Assembly (NCBI GenBank): GCA_021773815.1
Contig: JAJFJS010000100.1
Location: 17,415 to 81,414 of the forward strand
Origin: Gammaproteobacteria bacterium
Lineage (GTDB): Bacteria > Pseudomonadota > Gammaproteobacteria > Steroidobacterales > GCA-2729495
Length of the DNA: 64,000 bases
Direction: 5' to 3'
Part shown: positions 32,278-41,485 of the stretch, in pieces
How the letters are laid out: each line of letters begins with the position of its first letter
Numbering within the stretch: position 1 is the first letter of the stretch
Program-made: the position numbers and the translations under genes
Notes under the pieces: generated by a model
Told to the model about the DNA's origin: nothing
The model's input: only the letters and a program-made list of their open reading frames with translations
Databases searched by the model: none

Positions 32278-34728
32278 TCAGGCCTGGCCGGCCCGCAGCT
32301 CCTCGAGCGTGAAATCATCGACCTCGATCAGCGCCATGACCTGCGCATCCAGCGCCGTCAGCGTCTCGGCCTCGTCCGCGGTCAGTACGCCCGCCGCGGC
32401 GGCCTGCCGGATGCGCTCGACCGGATCGTCCGAATCGATGACGCCGCTGCGCCGGGCATCGCGCATCTTGTCGTCGAGTGGCGTTGCCGCCTCGACCGCC
32501 TCCAGCGCCTCCTGCAACAGGCCCAGCGGGTTGCCGGGTTCGGTCGTCGAATAGATGCCGGCGCAGAGACGCTCACGCGCCTCGGTCGGGTACGTGATCA
32601 GGTCCACGATGCGTTGGGACAGTTCGTCGGACGGCGCGGAGTACATCCGGCCGCGCGGGAAGATCAGCAGACGCATCGCCGCCGCGAGGTACCGGTTCGG
32701 GAAGTTGCGCAGGAATCCGTGTAGCTGCTCCTGCGCTTCGTATAACAGGCTGCGACACGCCCATTCGACGAGCGGCAGGTCGTCTTCCTGGCGGCCCTGA
32801 TTGTCGAAATGTTTGAGCACCATGCTGGCCAGGTACATCGAACTGAACACGTCGCCGAGCCGGGCAGACAGGCTCTCGCGGCGCTTCAGTTCACCGCCGA
32901 GATTGAGCATCGCGATGTCCGATGCCAGCGCGAAGGCCGCGCTCCAGCGATTGATGTGCTGGTAATAGCGCGCCACGGGGCCGGATGCCGGCGTCTCGCT
33001 GAGGCGGGCATGGGTCAGCGCGAGCACCAGGGATCGCGCCGCGTTGCTGACGGCATAGCCGATATGTCCGAACAGCGCCTGGTCGAAGTCGGCCAGCCCC
33101 TGGTCATAGTTGTCGCAGGTCGCCGCCTCCATCTCCTTGAGCACGAACGGGTGACAGCGAATGGCGCCCTGGCCGTAAATGATCAGGCTGCGGGTCAGGA
33201 TGTTGGCGCCCTCGACCGTGATCGCGATCGGGATCGCCTGGTAGGTGCGGCCGACATAGTTATTCGGCCCGAGCATGATGCCCTTGCCGCCGTGCACGTC
33301 CATCGTGTCGTTGGCAATCTTGCGTCCCAGCTCGGTGCAGTGATATTTCAGGATCGCGGACGGCACGGCCGGTTTCTCGCCGCGCCCGATGGCAGTGCAG
33401 GTGACGGCGACGGCGGCATTGATGATGTAGGTCCGTGCAGCGATGCGGGCCAGTACTTCGCCGACGCCCTCGAACCGGCTGACCGGCGTGTTGAATTGCC
33501 GGCGAATCCGGGTGTATGCGCCGGAGCCATAGACCGCGGCACGTGCGCCGCCGGCCGAGTTGGCAGGCAGCACGATCGAGCGTCCGGCGGCAAGTTGCTC
33601 GGCGAGCATGCGCCAGCCCTGCCCGGCGCGCTCGGGCCCGCCGATGATGCTGTCGAGCGGGACGAAGACGTCCTTGCCCCGCGTCGGACCGTTCGAGAAC
33701 GGGTTGTTCAGCGGAAAATGCCGGCGGCCGATCTCGATGCCCGGCGTCTTGGTCGGAATCAGGGCCGCCGTGATGCCGTACTCGTCGCGCTCGCCGATCA
33801 GGTGGTCGGGATCGTAGAGCTTGAAGGCCAGCCCGAGCACCGTCGCGATCGGCGCCAGCGTGATATAGCGTTTGTTCCAGTTCAGCCGGATGCCGATGAT
33901 TTCCTCACCGTTATACGATCCCTTGCAGACGATGCCGGTATCGGGAATCGCCGAGGCGTCGGAACCCGCGCGCGGGCCGGTCAGTGCGAAACACGGTATC
34001 TCATCGCCGCTGGCCAGTCCCGGCAGATACCGGTCCTTCTGTTCCCGCGTGCCATAGTGCAACAGCAACTCGGCGGGGCCGAGCGAATTGGGGACGCCGA
34101 CCGTCGATGCGACCACGGCGCTGCGGCTGGACAGCTTGGCCAGCACACTGGCCACCGCGTACGGGGAAAACTCCAGGCCGCCGTATTCCTTGGGGATGAT
34201 CATCGCGAAGAAGCGATGTTCCTTGATGAAGGCCCAGACCTCCGGCGGCAAATCGGCGAGTACGTGCGTGATCTGCCAGTCGTCGACGAGCCGGCACAAT
34301 TCCTCGGTGGGCCCGTCGAGGAAGGCCTGTTCCTCATCCGTCAGTTTGGCCGCCGGCAGCGCCGTCAAACGGCTCCAGTCCGGCTGGCCGCTGAATAATT
34401 CGCCGTCCCACCAGACGGTGCCGGCTTCGATCGCCTCGCGTTCGGTATCAGAGATCGGCGGCAGTATGGCGCGATAGATATTGAGCAGCGGCGCGGAGAT
34501 TCGCTCGCGGCGAATGTCCGGCACGTTCAGCACGACGAGTCCGGCATAGGCGATCCACAGCAGTGTCATCCACAGCCAGTTGCCGACGCCAAACAGGCTG
34601 TAGGCGAGCAGCGAGAAACCCAGCACAATCGTCGCTGTCGTCAGATCGATGCGGCGATAGGCCAGGGCGAGGCAGACTGCAACGAAAGCAGCGAGCCATA
34701 ACAGAGAAAGCAACAGGGTGGTCAGCAT
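32278..34728 (-). CDS. fadE: Acyl-CoA dehydrogenase FadE
   Basis: 816 residues, the FadE size. Two or three N-terminal membrane helices (about 3-25 and 30-70) are followed by the acyl-CoA dehydrogenase fold: IIPKEYGGLEFSPYA, CFALTGPRAGSDASAIPD (FAD/substrate loop), IKLNWNKRYITLAP-type strand and VHGGKGIMLGPNNYVGR. A FadE-specific C-terminal DUF1974 region of about 280 residues completes it. It catalyses the first step of fatty-acid beta-oxidation at the inner membrane. A palindromic sequence lies about 45-60 bases upstream. Confidence 0.94.
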   Translation of the reverse strand: MLTTLLLSLLWLAAFVAVCLALAYRRIDLTTATIVLGFSLLAYSLFGVGNWLWMTLLWIAYAGLVVLNVPDIRRERISAPLLNIYRAILPPISDTEREAIEAGTVWWDGELFSGQPDWSRLTALPAAKLTDEEQAFLDGPTEELCRLVDDWQITHVLADLPPEVWAFIKEHRFFAMIIPKEYGGLEFSPYAVASVLAKLSSRSAVVASTVGVPNSLGPAELLLHYGTREQKDRYLPGLASGDEIPCFALTGPRAGSDASAIPDTGIVCKGSYNGEEIIGIRLNWNKRYITLAPIATVLGLAFKLYDPDHLIGERDEYGITAALIPTKTPGIEIGRRHFPLNNPFSNGPTRGKDVFVPLDSIIGGPERAGQGWRMLAEQLAAGRSIVLPANSAGGARAAVYGSGAYTRIRRQFNTPVSRFEGVGEVLARIAARTYIINAAVAVTCTAIGRGEKPAVPSAILKYHCTELGRKIANDTMDVHGGKGIMLGPNNYVGRTYQAIPIAITVEGANILTRSLIIYGQGAIRCHPFVLKEMEAATCDNYDQGLADFDQALFGHIGYAVSNAARSLVLALTHARLSETPASGPVARYYQHINRWSAAFALASDIAMLNLGGELKRRESLSARLGDVFSSMYLASMVLKHFDNQGRQEDDLPLVEWACRSLLYEAQEQLHGFLRNFPNRYLAAAMRLLIFPRGRMYSAPSDELSQRIVDLITYPTEARERLCAGIYSTTEPGNPLGLLQEALEAVEAATPLDDKMRDARRSGVIDSDDPVERIRQAAAAGVLTADEAETLTALDAQVMALIEVDDFTLEELRAGQA

Positions 34729-34770
34729 GGCGTTACCCGGTGTCGGTCCTTCGGACTCTTGGGTTTAACT

Positions 34771-34789
34771 ATAACCCATGGGTATAACC
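34771..34789. promoter_or_regulatory. Candidate operator/promoter element upstream of fadE
   Basis: A 10-bp palindrome ACCCATGGGT (34774-34783) is overlapped by two direct copies of ATAACC (34771-34776 and 34784-34789). On the minus strand TTATAGT just downstream could act as a -10 for fadE. The element is AT-rich for its context. It does not match the GAAAC-N4-GTTTC PsrA site I know for fad genes. Confidence 0.4.
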
Positions 34790-34854
34790 TGTGGGGCACG
34801 CGCATCGACAAGTCCGGCCGGGCTCGACCGCAGGCTCGACGCTGATGGCCGGGT

Positions 34855-35832
34855 TTACAGCAGATCCGCGATTGCGGCGCGTTCCTCGCGCAGTTCGGCC
34901 TCGGTCGCGTCCATGCGTTCGCGGCTGAAGTCGCTGATCTCGAGGCCCTGGACGATCTCGTATTTGCCCTTCCGGCAACGGCACGGGTAGGAATAGATGA
35001 TGCCCGGTTCGATGCCGTAACTGCCTTCGGCCGGAATCGCCATGCTGACCCAGTCGTCGCCCGGGGTCCCGAGCGCCCAGTCGCGCATGTGGTCGATGGC
35101 CGAGGACGCCGCCGAGGCCGCGCTCGACAGCCCGCGGGCCTTGATGATCGCGGCGCCGCGCTGCTGTACGGTCGGAATAAAGGTGTCGACAACCCATTGG
35201 TTGTCGACGAGGTCGGTCGCTTCGCGGTCGCCCACGGTTACCTGGCTGATATCCGGGTACTGGGTCGAGGAATGGTTGCCCCAGATAGTCAGGTGCTTGA
35301 TCTGGCTGACGTGTGTGCCCGTCTTGCCGGCCAGTTGCGCGAGGGCGCGATTATGGTCGAGGCGCGTCATGGCCGTGAAATTAGCGGGATTCAGATCCGG
35401 TGCATTCTGTTGCGCGATCAGTGCGTTCGTATTGGCGGGATTGCCGACGACGAGCACTTTGATATCGCGGCTGGCGTGATCGTTCATCGACTTGCCCTGC
35501 ACCGAGAAAATGGCGGCATTGCCTTTCAGCAGGTCGGCACGTTCCATGCCGGGGCCGCGCGGCTTGGCGCCGACGAGCAATGCGTAGTCCGCGTCCTTGA
35601 ATGCGACATCGGGTTGATCGGTTGGCACGATGCCCTGCAGGGTCGGAAAAGCGCAGTCTTCCAGTTCCATCGCCACGCCTTTGAGCGCATCGAGCGCCGG
35701 CGGGATCTCCAGCAGCTGCAGAATGACCGGCTGGTTGGCGCCCAGCAATTGGCCGGACGCGATTCGGAACGCGAGTTGGTAGCCGATCTGACCGGCTGCG
35801 CCGGTGATCGTGACTCTTGCGGCTTGTGTCAT
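34855..35832 (-). CDS. mdh: Malate dehydrogenase (NAD)
   Basis: 325 residues. NAD-binding [15 protein letters not shown], the substrate-arginine loop [24 protein letters not shown] and catalytic histidine [11 protein letters not shown] define the type-2 malate dehydrogenase (cytosolic-like) found in many proteobacteria. It interconverts malate and oxaloacetate in the TCA cycle. ATG 35832 has an AGGAA site; an adjacent GTG one codon upstream is unnecessary. Monocistronic in appearance. Confidence 0.95.
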   Translation of the reverse strand: MTQAARVTITGAAGQIGYQLAFRIASGQLLGANQPVILQLLEIPPALDALKGVAMELEDCAFPTLQGIVPTDQPDVAFKDADYALLVGAKPRGPGMERADLLKGNAAIFSVQGKSMNDHASRDIKVLVVGNPANTNALIAQQNAPDLNPANFTAMTRLDHNRALAQLAGKTGTHVSQIKHLTIWGNHSSTQYPDISQVTVGDREATDLVDNQWVVDTFIPTVQQRGAAIIKARGLSSAASAASSAIDHMRDWALGTPGDDWVSMAIPAEGSYGIEPGIIYSYPCRCRKGKYEIVQGLEISDFSRERMDATEAELREERAAIADLL

Positions 35833-35959
35833 CACTTGTTCCTGTACGTGCAGATCGGGTTAGCGGCCGGTAGGGTCGGCCCGGTGCGCGGCGGCGCGAT
35901 TTTATCCCGCAGGGGACAGTTTGTCTAAGTCGGAATACCCGTAGCGGCGCTTTGCGCCG

Positions 35960-36316
35960 TCAGGGATTGGCCTGCTTGAAGGCGCGGACCTGTTCGTTAA
36001 ATTGCGCGGCCAAGGATTCCATTGCGTCGATCGCCGAGTGCCTTTGCCGGGTCCGTTCGGCAGCCGGATCCGGCCCGGGCGCCGCGGTCGTCGTCGGCGC
36101 TTCGGCCTGGATCGCTTCCTGTTCGAGGCAGTCCAGATACTCTTCCATGTCGGCCATGTATTCCCTGACGTACGCCTCGCTGGCCTTCATTTCCTCGTAG
36201 GTCGATCGCTCGCCGTTCGGGATGATCACGGCGTCGGGATAAAGGCATTCGGCCGTAAGTGCCGGCGTCTGGCCCGCCGCGAGAACGGCGATCAGGAATA
36301 GGCTGAATCTGGGCAT
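35960..36316 (-). CDS. Small periplasmic protein of unknown function
   Basis: 118 residues with a signal peptide (MPRFSLFLIAVLAAGQTPALTA, cleavage likely before ECLYP). The mature part has two cysteines (ECLYP and YLDCLEQ) that could pair, a central helix GERSTYEEMKASEAYVREYM, and an Ala/Pro linker before a final helix. I do not recognise a named family, although this pattern of a Cys-P-D-A start is common in gammaproteobacterial hypothetical proteins. No operon partner. Confidence 0.7.
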   Translation of the reverse strand: MPRFSLFLIAVLAAGQTPALTAECLYPDAVIIPNGERSTYEEMKASEAYVREYMADMEEYLDCLEQEAIQAEAPTTTAAPGPDPAAERTRQRHSAIDAMESLAAQFNEQVRAFKQANP

Positions 36317-36523
36317 TTGCAGTTATCCTCGACAGATGCAGTCGCGACTGCATGGCATCCGGCTCAACGGTGCACGGCCATGGGGCCGCGAATCCGGCGG
36401 CCTCGCTGCACTTATTATTGTCGGCGCATTATGCCCCAGCTTTTTGCGCATTTGCCATCGGCCGGCCGCCGGCCGGCGTGTGGCGGGCAATAACTCGCTG
36501 ATTGAAAAGAACAAAAAAACGGG

Positions 36524-38548
36524 TTAACTGAACAGGTTGTTGCTCGCATAGCCGTTGCTGTGATCGGCCGTCAGCAGCGTCAGGTAGCTGTCGGCGTCCA
36601 TGGGTTCGCCGAACAACAGTCCCTGGGCATGATCACAGCGCAGCGCCTTGAGCCGGCGCAGCTGCAGTTCCGACTCGACGCCTTCGGCGATGACGTCCAT
36701 GTCCATGCTGTGGGCCATATCGATGATCGCCGAAATGATCTTCGTACCGTCCTTGTTGGCATACATCTGGCGCACGAATGACTGGTCGATCTTCAGTGTG
36801 CTGATCGGAAACTGTTGTAATGCACTCAATGACGAGTAGCCGGTGCCGAAATCGTCGATCGACAGCGTCAGGCCGAGTTCATGCAGTTGTCTGAGCAGCT
36901 TGATCGAATGCTTCGCGTCGTGCATCAGGGTGCTTTCCGTGATTTCGAGCTCGAGGCGTGACGGATCGATGTGATGGTGGGAAAAAATATCCTGCATGCG
37001 GCGAATAAAGTTGGCCTGACCGAGCTGTTTCAGCGACAGGTTGACCGCGATGCGCCCCGGCATGTCCGTCGTTTCCTGCCAGTGCCGGATGTCCATGCAG
37101 ACGCGATTCAGCACCCATTCGCCGATTTCGATGATCAGGTTGGTTTCCTCGGCCAGCGGGATGAACTCCGACGGCAGCACGAGGCCGCGGTCCGATAATT
37201 CCCAGCGTACCAGCGCTTCGGCACCCGCTACGGTACCGGTTCGCAGGTCGATTTTCGGCTGGTAGTGAATCAGCAGTTCATCGAGCTGGTATGACCTGCG
37301 CAGCTTGCTTTTCAGCATGAGCCGGTCGACCTCTTCGGCATTCATCGCGGCGTCGAAAAACTCGAAGGAACTGCCCGGCGTCTTCTTGGCGCGGTACAGC
37401 GCGGCATCGGCGCTGCGGATCAGGTCGATGACGTTGTCGGCATCTTTCGGGAAACAGGCGATGCCGATGCTCAGTGTCGTGTGGATCTCGTGGCCGTGGA
37501 TAACCATCAATCGCGTGAGTTCGGTGAGCATGTGGCGCGCCATCGACTGCACGCAGGCCATGAGGCTCTTCGGCGGGCCGTCCCATTCGACCGCCACGGC
37601 GAACTCGTCACCGGCCAGTCGCCCGATGACGGCTTTCTCGGGCAGCAGTTTCGTCAGGCGGCTGGCGATCGTCTCCAGGTATATGTCGCCGGCCACATGA
37701 CCGAAGGTGTCATTGATGTCCTTGAATCGGTCGATGTCCAGATAGAACATTGCGATTTGATGTTTCTTGCGCTTCGCGCGTGCGATCGCCCGCTGCAGCA
37801 GGTGACGGAACTGCATGCGGTTCGATAGTTTCGTCAGCGGATCGATGCGTGCGAGATAGCGGATACGCTGTTCGGTCACCTTGCGCTCGGAGATGTTGCG
37901 CGCTGAGACGATGAAACCGGCAAATGAAAACAGGTCGGCATCCAGCCGGGATGTCGTATACGAAACCGGAATCGGATTGCCCTGGCGGTTGACGAAGATG
38001 GTTTCGACGGGCCGCTTTTCGTCGCTCAGACGAAAGCCGTCGCGATGCTCGGCGGCGATCAGGACCCTGATCGGTTGTGCGAACAGCCCGTCATGGGCGT
38101 AGCCGAGCATCTGGGATGCGGATTCGTTCAGGCGGATGATGCCGCCGTCGATGTCGGTCAGGATGACGGCATCGTTCAGTGCGCCGAGCACGAGGTCGAG
38201 TTGATAGGCCGAGGCCTCCGCCGAATTCAGCCGACGGCCGATACGGGTCAGCGTGTCTTCGACGGCCGCGCCCGGATCCCGGATCGTGACGGCGTTGTCG
38301 CCGGCCGCTTCGGGTTCGACGAGGTCGCGCAGCCGCGTGACAATGACCAGCCAGGCAGCCGCCTGACGATGTGCCACGACAGCGGCAATGATCGCCAGCG
38401 CCGCGGCGACCAGCATGATGGCGGCCGGTATCAGTCCTGCTTCGCCGCCGCGCACGAAGGTCACGCCGGCCGCAGCCAGCGAGATGGCGGCCGTCGTCAG
38501 CAGCACGATGATCAGGCGCCGATGCGGTGCAAGGGACAGCGTGTTCAT
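36524..38548 (-). CDS. Membrane GGDEF-EAL protein with PAS domain (c-di-GMP turnover)
   Basis: 674 residues from ATG 38548. Two N-terminal membrane helices (about 12-30 and 38-62), a PAS domain (LVLGALNDAVILTDIDGGII), then GGDEF and EAL domains. The GGDEF motif reads RLAGDEF, with Ala for the first Gly, so cyclase activity is uncertain. The EAL domain looks complete: AEALVRWE, EITESTLM, DDFGTGYSSLS, KIDQSFVRQM and IAEGVE. The protein is therefore probably a phosphodiesterase or a bifunctional enzyme. It is divergent from a receiver-transmembrane protein. The ribosome site is not obvious, so the start may be slightly different. Confidence 0.88.
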   Translation of the reverse strand: MNTLSLAPHRRLIIVLLTTAAISLAAAGVTFVRGGEAGLIPAAIMLVAAALAIIAAVVAHRQAAAWLVIVTRLRDLVEPEAAGDNAVTIRDPGAAVEDTLTRIGRRLNSAEASAYQLDLVLGALNDAVILTDIDGGIIRLNESASQMLGYAHDGLFAQPIRVLIAAEHRDGFRLSDEKRPVETIFVNRQGNPIPVSYTTSRLDADLFSFAGFIVSARNISERKVTEQRIRYLARIDPLTKLSNRMQFRHLLQRAIARAKRKKHQIAMFYLDIDRFKDINDTFGHVAGDIYLETIASRLTKLLPEKAVIGRLAGDEFAVAVEWDGPPKSLMACVQSMARHMLTELTRLMVIHGHEIHTTLSIGIACFPKDADNVIDLIRSADAALYRAKKTPGSSFEFFDAAMNAEEVDRLMLKSKLRRSYQLDELLIHYQPKIDLRTGTVAGAEALVRWELSDRGLVLPSEFIPLAEETNLIIEIGEWVLNRVCMDIRHWQETTDMPGRIAVNLSLKQLGQANFIRRMQDIFSHHHIDPSRLELEITESTLMHDAKHSIKLLRQLHELGLTLSIDDFGTGYSSLSALQQFPISTLKIDQSFVRQMYANKDGTKIISAIIDMAHSMDMDVIAEGVESELQLRRLKALRCDHAQGLLFGEPMDADSYLTLLTADHSNGYASNNLFS

Positions 38549-38849
38549 GATGCCGGGCCGTTCCCGGCGGTCATGCACGACATACGGATGTGCGGTCGGC
38601 GTCGCCGCACCTCGCTGTCGCCCCCGCAGGACGGGATGTTCGGCAGTTTCTGCATGGTTATTGTCAATCAGGTCTCTTAATCGGACCCGTGGCGCCCATG
38701 ATCCCCCGCCGGGCCGGCCGCGACAAGCCCGCAGAGTGGGGGTATCCGCCCGGAAGACGCCCGTTTCCCGGGATGTGAAGCGGCGTCTGGCCTGCGATGC
38801 CGCCGGCACTATAGAATCGACGGGTCGATCGCACGGGATCCGCTCAGCA
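38549..38849. other. Divergent intergenic region (301 bases)
   Basis: The interval between the GGDEF-EAL start and the receiver-protein start contains no credible gene. TATAGAAT near 38810 could be a -10 for the plus-strand gene, but no -35 at proper spacing is clear. Nothing else is recognised. Confidence 0.4.
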
Positions 38850-40244
38850 ATGACCGACCAAGCGCCGAAATGCGCCCTGATCGTAGATGACTCGCAGACG
38901 GCGCGGCGCGTGCTCGGCCAGGTGCTCGAGCAGCATCACATCCGGGTCGAGATGGCCGGTTCCGCCGAGGAAGCGCTGAGTTTCCTCGACGACACCCGTC
39001 CCGATGTCATTTTCATGGATCACCTGATGCCGGGCATGGACGGCTTCCAGGCGGTGCGTGCGATCAAGAACAATCCGGCCACCGCGACCATTCCGATCAT
39101 GATGTACACGTCGCAGGCGGGTGAACTGTATGTCGGCCAGGCCCGGGCGCTCGGGGCTGTCGGCGTATTGCCGAAGCAGATCAAGCCCGTTCAGGTCGCC
39201 GATACGCTCAAGTCGCTGAACCTGATTCCCATACCGGTGATCGAACCGACTTCCGCCGAGTCCGCGGTCGATCACGAGGTGATTCCCGAAGCCGATGTCG
39301 GCCGGACGCTCGCCGATGTCGAGCGCATGATGGAGCCGGCTGATTGGGGCGAATTGCATACCTGGTTCGAACAGATGCTGCGCCACCATCAGGATACGTT
39401 GCGGGCTGATATCGAGTCGAGCGTATCGCGATTGTTGCGAGAGTCTGCCGTCGAACGGGAGGTCGTGCCGCCGGAAGTGCAGCGCGGGTTTTTCGGTAAA
39501 GAACTGTCGATGCTGCGCAATGTGAATGCGACCACGCTGCTGGTGGCGGCGCTCGCACTGTTCGTGGCGACTTTTTTCTGGTTGTTCATCCAGACGCAGG
39601 AAGAATGGCGGGGACTTTTCGAACAGAATGCCCAATTGATCGGTGCGCTGGAGGCCGAACGTGACAGGATGCCGCAGCGGGGCCGGCGGGACGCGGCGGG
39701 TCAATTCGCCACGAATACGACCGACCCGCGCGACGTCGTTCGTGAACTCGAATGGCAGGCCAACAGCCAGGCGACCTACGGCCCGGACGACATTCCCTTC
39801 GGTGACAAGCGGCTGGAAACCATCGACCGGCTCGTCGCCGACCTGAGAGCTGCGGGATTCGCCGGTGTCGTGCAACTCGACAGCCATGTCGGAGATTTTT
39901 GCCTCGTACAGGCAAAAGACGGCGCGTGGGTTCCGGGCGCGCAGGACCTGGCGATTCACAGCTGTGATCGCATCGGGTTGGGTGCGGAGAATGCGTTTGC
40001 GAATTCGGCCAAGCAATCGATCGCGTTTGCAAACTATCTCGCGGCGCTGGATGGTGACGCGACCGAAAATATTCGTATCGTCGTGATCCCGCACGGCAAT
40101 TCGAGTCCGATGCTGCCTTATCCGGCACGTCGACCGGACGGACTCGCCGGCGACTGGAACCAGGTCGCATTGCAGAACAATCGCGTGCAGGTTCGCGTCA
40201 TTGCCGACGACGGGCCCGATCGGCGGACTGCCGATATCTATTGA
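38850..40244 (+). CDS. Receiver-domain protein fused to a membrane-spanning C-terminal module
   Basis: 464 residues. An intact CheY-like receiver occupies 1-125: DD at 13-14, phospho-acceptor Asp57 in VIFMDHLMPGMDG, MMYTS and LPKQ. A linker with helical segments leads to one membrane helix (227-247, TLLVAALALFVATFFWLF). A coiled coil and a domain of about 210 residues then follow, on the far side of the membrane if topology is simple. It has two cysteines (351, 372) that could pair. I do not recognise this C-terminal domain. A receiver on one side and an extracytoplasmic domain on the other is an unusual response-regulator layout. It is divergent from the GGDEF-EAL gene and its stop overlaps the next start (TGATG). 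Confidence 0.75.
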   Translation: MTDQAPKCALIVDDSQTARRVLGQVLEQHHIRVEMAGSAEEALSFLDDTRPDVIFMDHLMPGMDGFQAVRAIKNNPATATIPIMMYTSQAGELYVGQARALGAVGVLPKQIKPVQVADTLKSLNLIPIPVIEPTSAESAVDHEVIPEADVGRTLADVERMMEPADWGELHTWFEQMLRHHQDTLRADIESSVSRLLRESAVEREVVPPEVQRGFFGKELSMLRNVNATTLLVAALALFVATFFWLFIQTQEEWRGLFEQNAQLIGALEAERDRMPQRGRRDAAGQFATNTTDPRDVVRELEWQANSQATYGPDDIPFGDKRLETIDRLVADLRAAGFAGVVQLDSHVGDFCLVQAKDGAWVPGAQDLAIHSCDRIGLGAENAFANSAKQSIAFANYLAALDGDATENIRIVVIPHGNSSPMLPYPARRPDGLAGDWNQVALQNNRVQVRVIADDGPDRRTADIY

Positions 40245-41245
40245 TGCAACCGTTCGTGCCGCCGTGGTTATTACGCGGCAGACATGCCCAGTCCATTCTC
40301 GGCAGCGTGGGTCTGCGCCGCCGCCGCGTGCGGTCCGCGGCCCAAGACCTGCTGGCCGCTACGCACGATGTTGTCGTCGACTGCGGCGCCGGCGTCCGGC
40401 TGCTGTGTCATCACACGCCGCCGCGACCCGGCGGCAACGGCCGTGTCGTCGTCCTGATCCATGGCTGGGAGGGCAGTGCGAACTCGACGTACCTGTTGTC
40501 CGCGGCCACCCGGTTGTGGCGTGCCGGTTACCGAATCGTGCGGATGAATCTGCGCGATCACGGCGATTCTCATCATCTGAACGAAGCGTTGTTTCATTCG
40601 TGCCGACTCGACGAGGCGGTTGGCGCCGTGGGCTGGGTGCAGCAGACGTATGCGACCGACGGACTGTATCTTTGCGGGTTCTCGCTGGGCGGCAATTTCG
40701 CATTGCGTATCGCCGCGCGAGCCGACCATGCCGGGTTGCGGCCGGACGGTATTGTCGCCGTCTGCCCGGTGCTCGAGCCGGCGCATACGATGCGGGTGCT
40801 GGACGAAGGGTCCGCCATCTATCGACGCTATTTCATTTACAAGTGGCGGGTATCCCTCGAAAAAAAGAAGGCCGCGTTCCCGCAGCGCTACGATTTCGAG
40901 CGCCTGGAGCGGTTCGAAACGCTGACGGAAATGACCGACTATTTCGTTACGCATTACACCGAATTTACTGATTTGCAGACCTACCTGCGTGGCTATGCGT
41001 TGACGGACGACCGGTTGCTGAGCGTGACTTCGCCGGCAATTGTACTGCTTGCCGACGATGATCCGGTCATTCCGGTTCACGATATCGATCGTGTTGCGAC
41101 GCCGGACTGCCTGGAGGTCGTTCGCTGCCGGTACGGCGGCCACTGCGGCTTTCTCGATGGCTACGATCTGCAGGGCTGGGCCGATGAGTTTATCGTCCGA
41201 TCGTTCGACCGGATGCATGAACGCCGTGGTGAGGCGATCGAATAG
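40244..41245 (+). CDS. YheT-type alpha/beta hydrolase
   Basis: 333 residues. FVPPWLLRGRHAQSILGS at the N-terminus is the YheT/EMB8 signature. Further elements are VVVLIHGWEGSANSTYLLS, the nucleophile elbow LCGFSLGGNFAL, an acid in LADDDPVIP and the histidine GGHCGFLDG. Substrate in bacteria is unresolved. Its ATG overlaps the TGA of the preceding gene, so the two are coupled. No anomalies. Confidence 0.86.
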   Translation: MQPFVPPWLLRGRHAQSILGSVGLRRRRVRSAAQDLLAATHDVVVDCGAGVRLLCHHTPPRPGGNGRVVVLIHGWEGSANSTYLLSAATRLWRAGYRIVRMNLRDHGDSHHLNEALFHSCRLDEAVGAVGWVQQTYATDGLYLCGFSLGGNFALRIAARADHAGLRPDGIVAVCPVLEPAHTMRVLDEGSAIYRRYFIYKWRVSLEKKKAAFPQRYDFERLERFETLTEMTDYFVTHYTEFTDLQTYLRGYALTDDRLLSVTSPAIVLLADDDPVIPVHDIDRVATPDCLEVVRCRYGGHCGFLDGYDLQGWADEFIVRSFDRMHERRGEAIE

Positions 41246-41485
41246 GATCGTCCCGGCCCGGGTCAAACGCGCACGCCGCGCTGCGCCGTGGGCCGGGCAT
41301 GAGCTTCAAATCATGCCAGTCGGTCCCGATTACGTGGCATTATTGCGCTCGCAACCCGATACCCGGTTACGTCGGTCGTGTTCGCGGTGCCGCTTTTGCG
41401 CGCATGCGATTGCGCGGAGGCGCGAGCCGTCATCGGAACGACGCATCCGGCAGACAATCTGTCGACATGACTCCGGGAACAATTT

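Noticed and set aside
32809..34398. 529-residue plus-strand frame antisense to fadE
   Set aside because: High-GC codon bias creates long antisense frames. The minus strand encodes a clear FadE; the antisense product has no domain.
36524..38548. Degenerate GGDEF (AGDEF) taken as proof of a dead cyclase
   Set aside because: AGDEF variants can be active; the motif alone does not decide.
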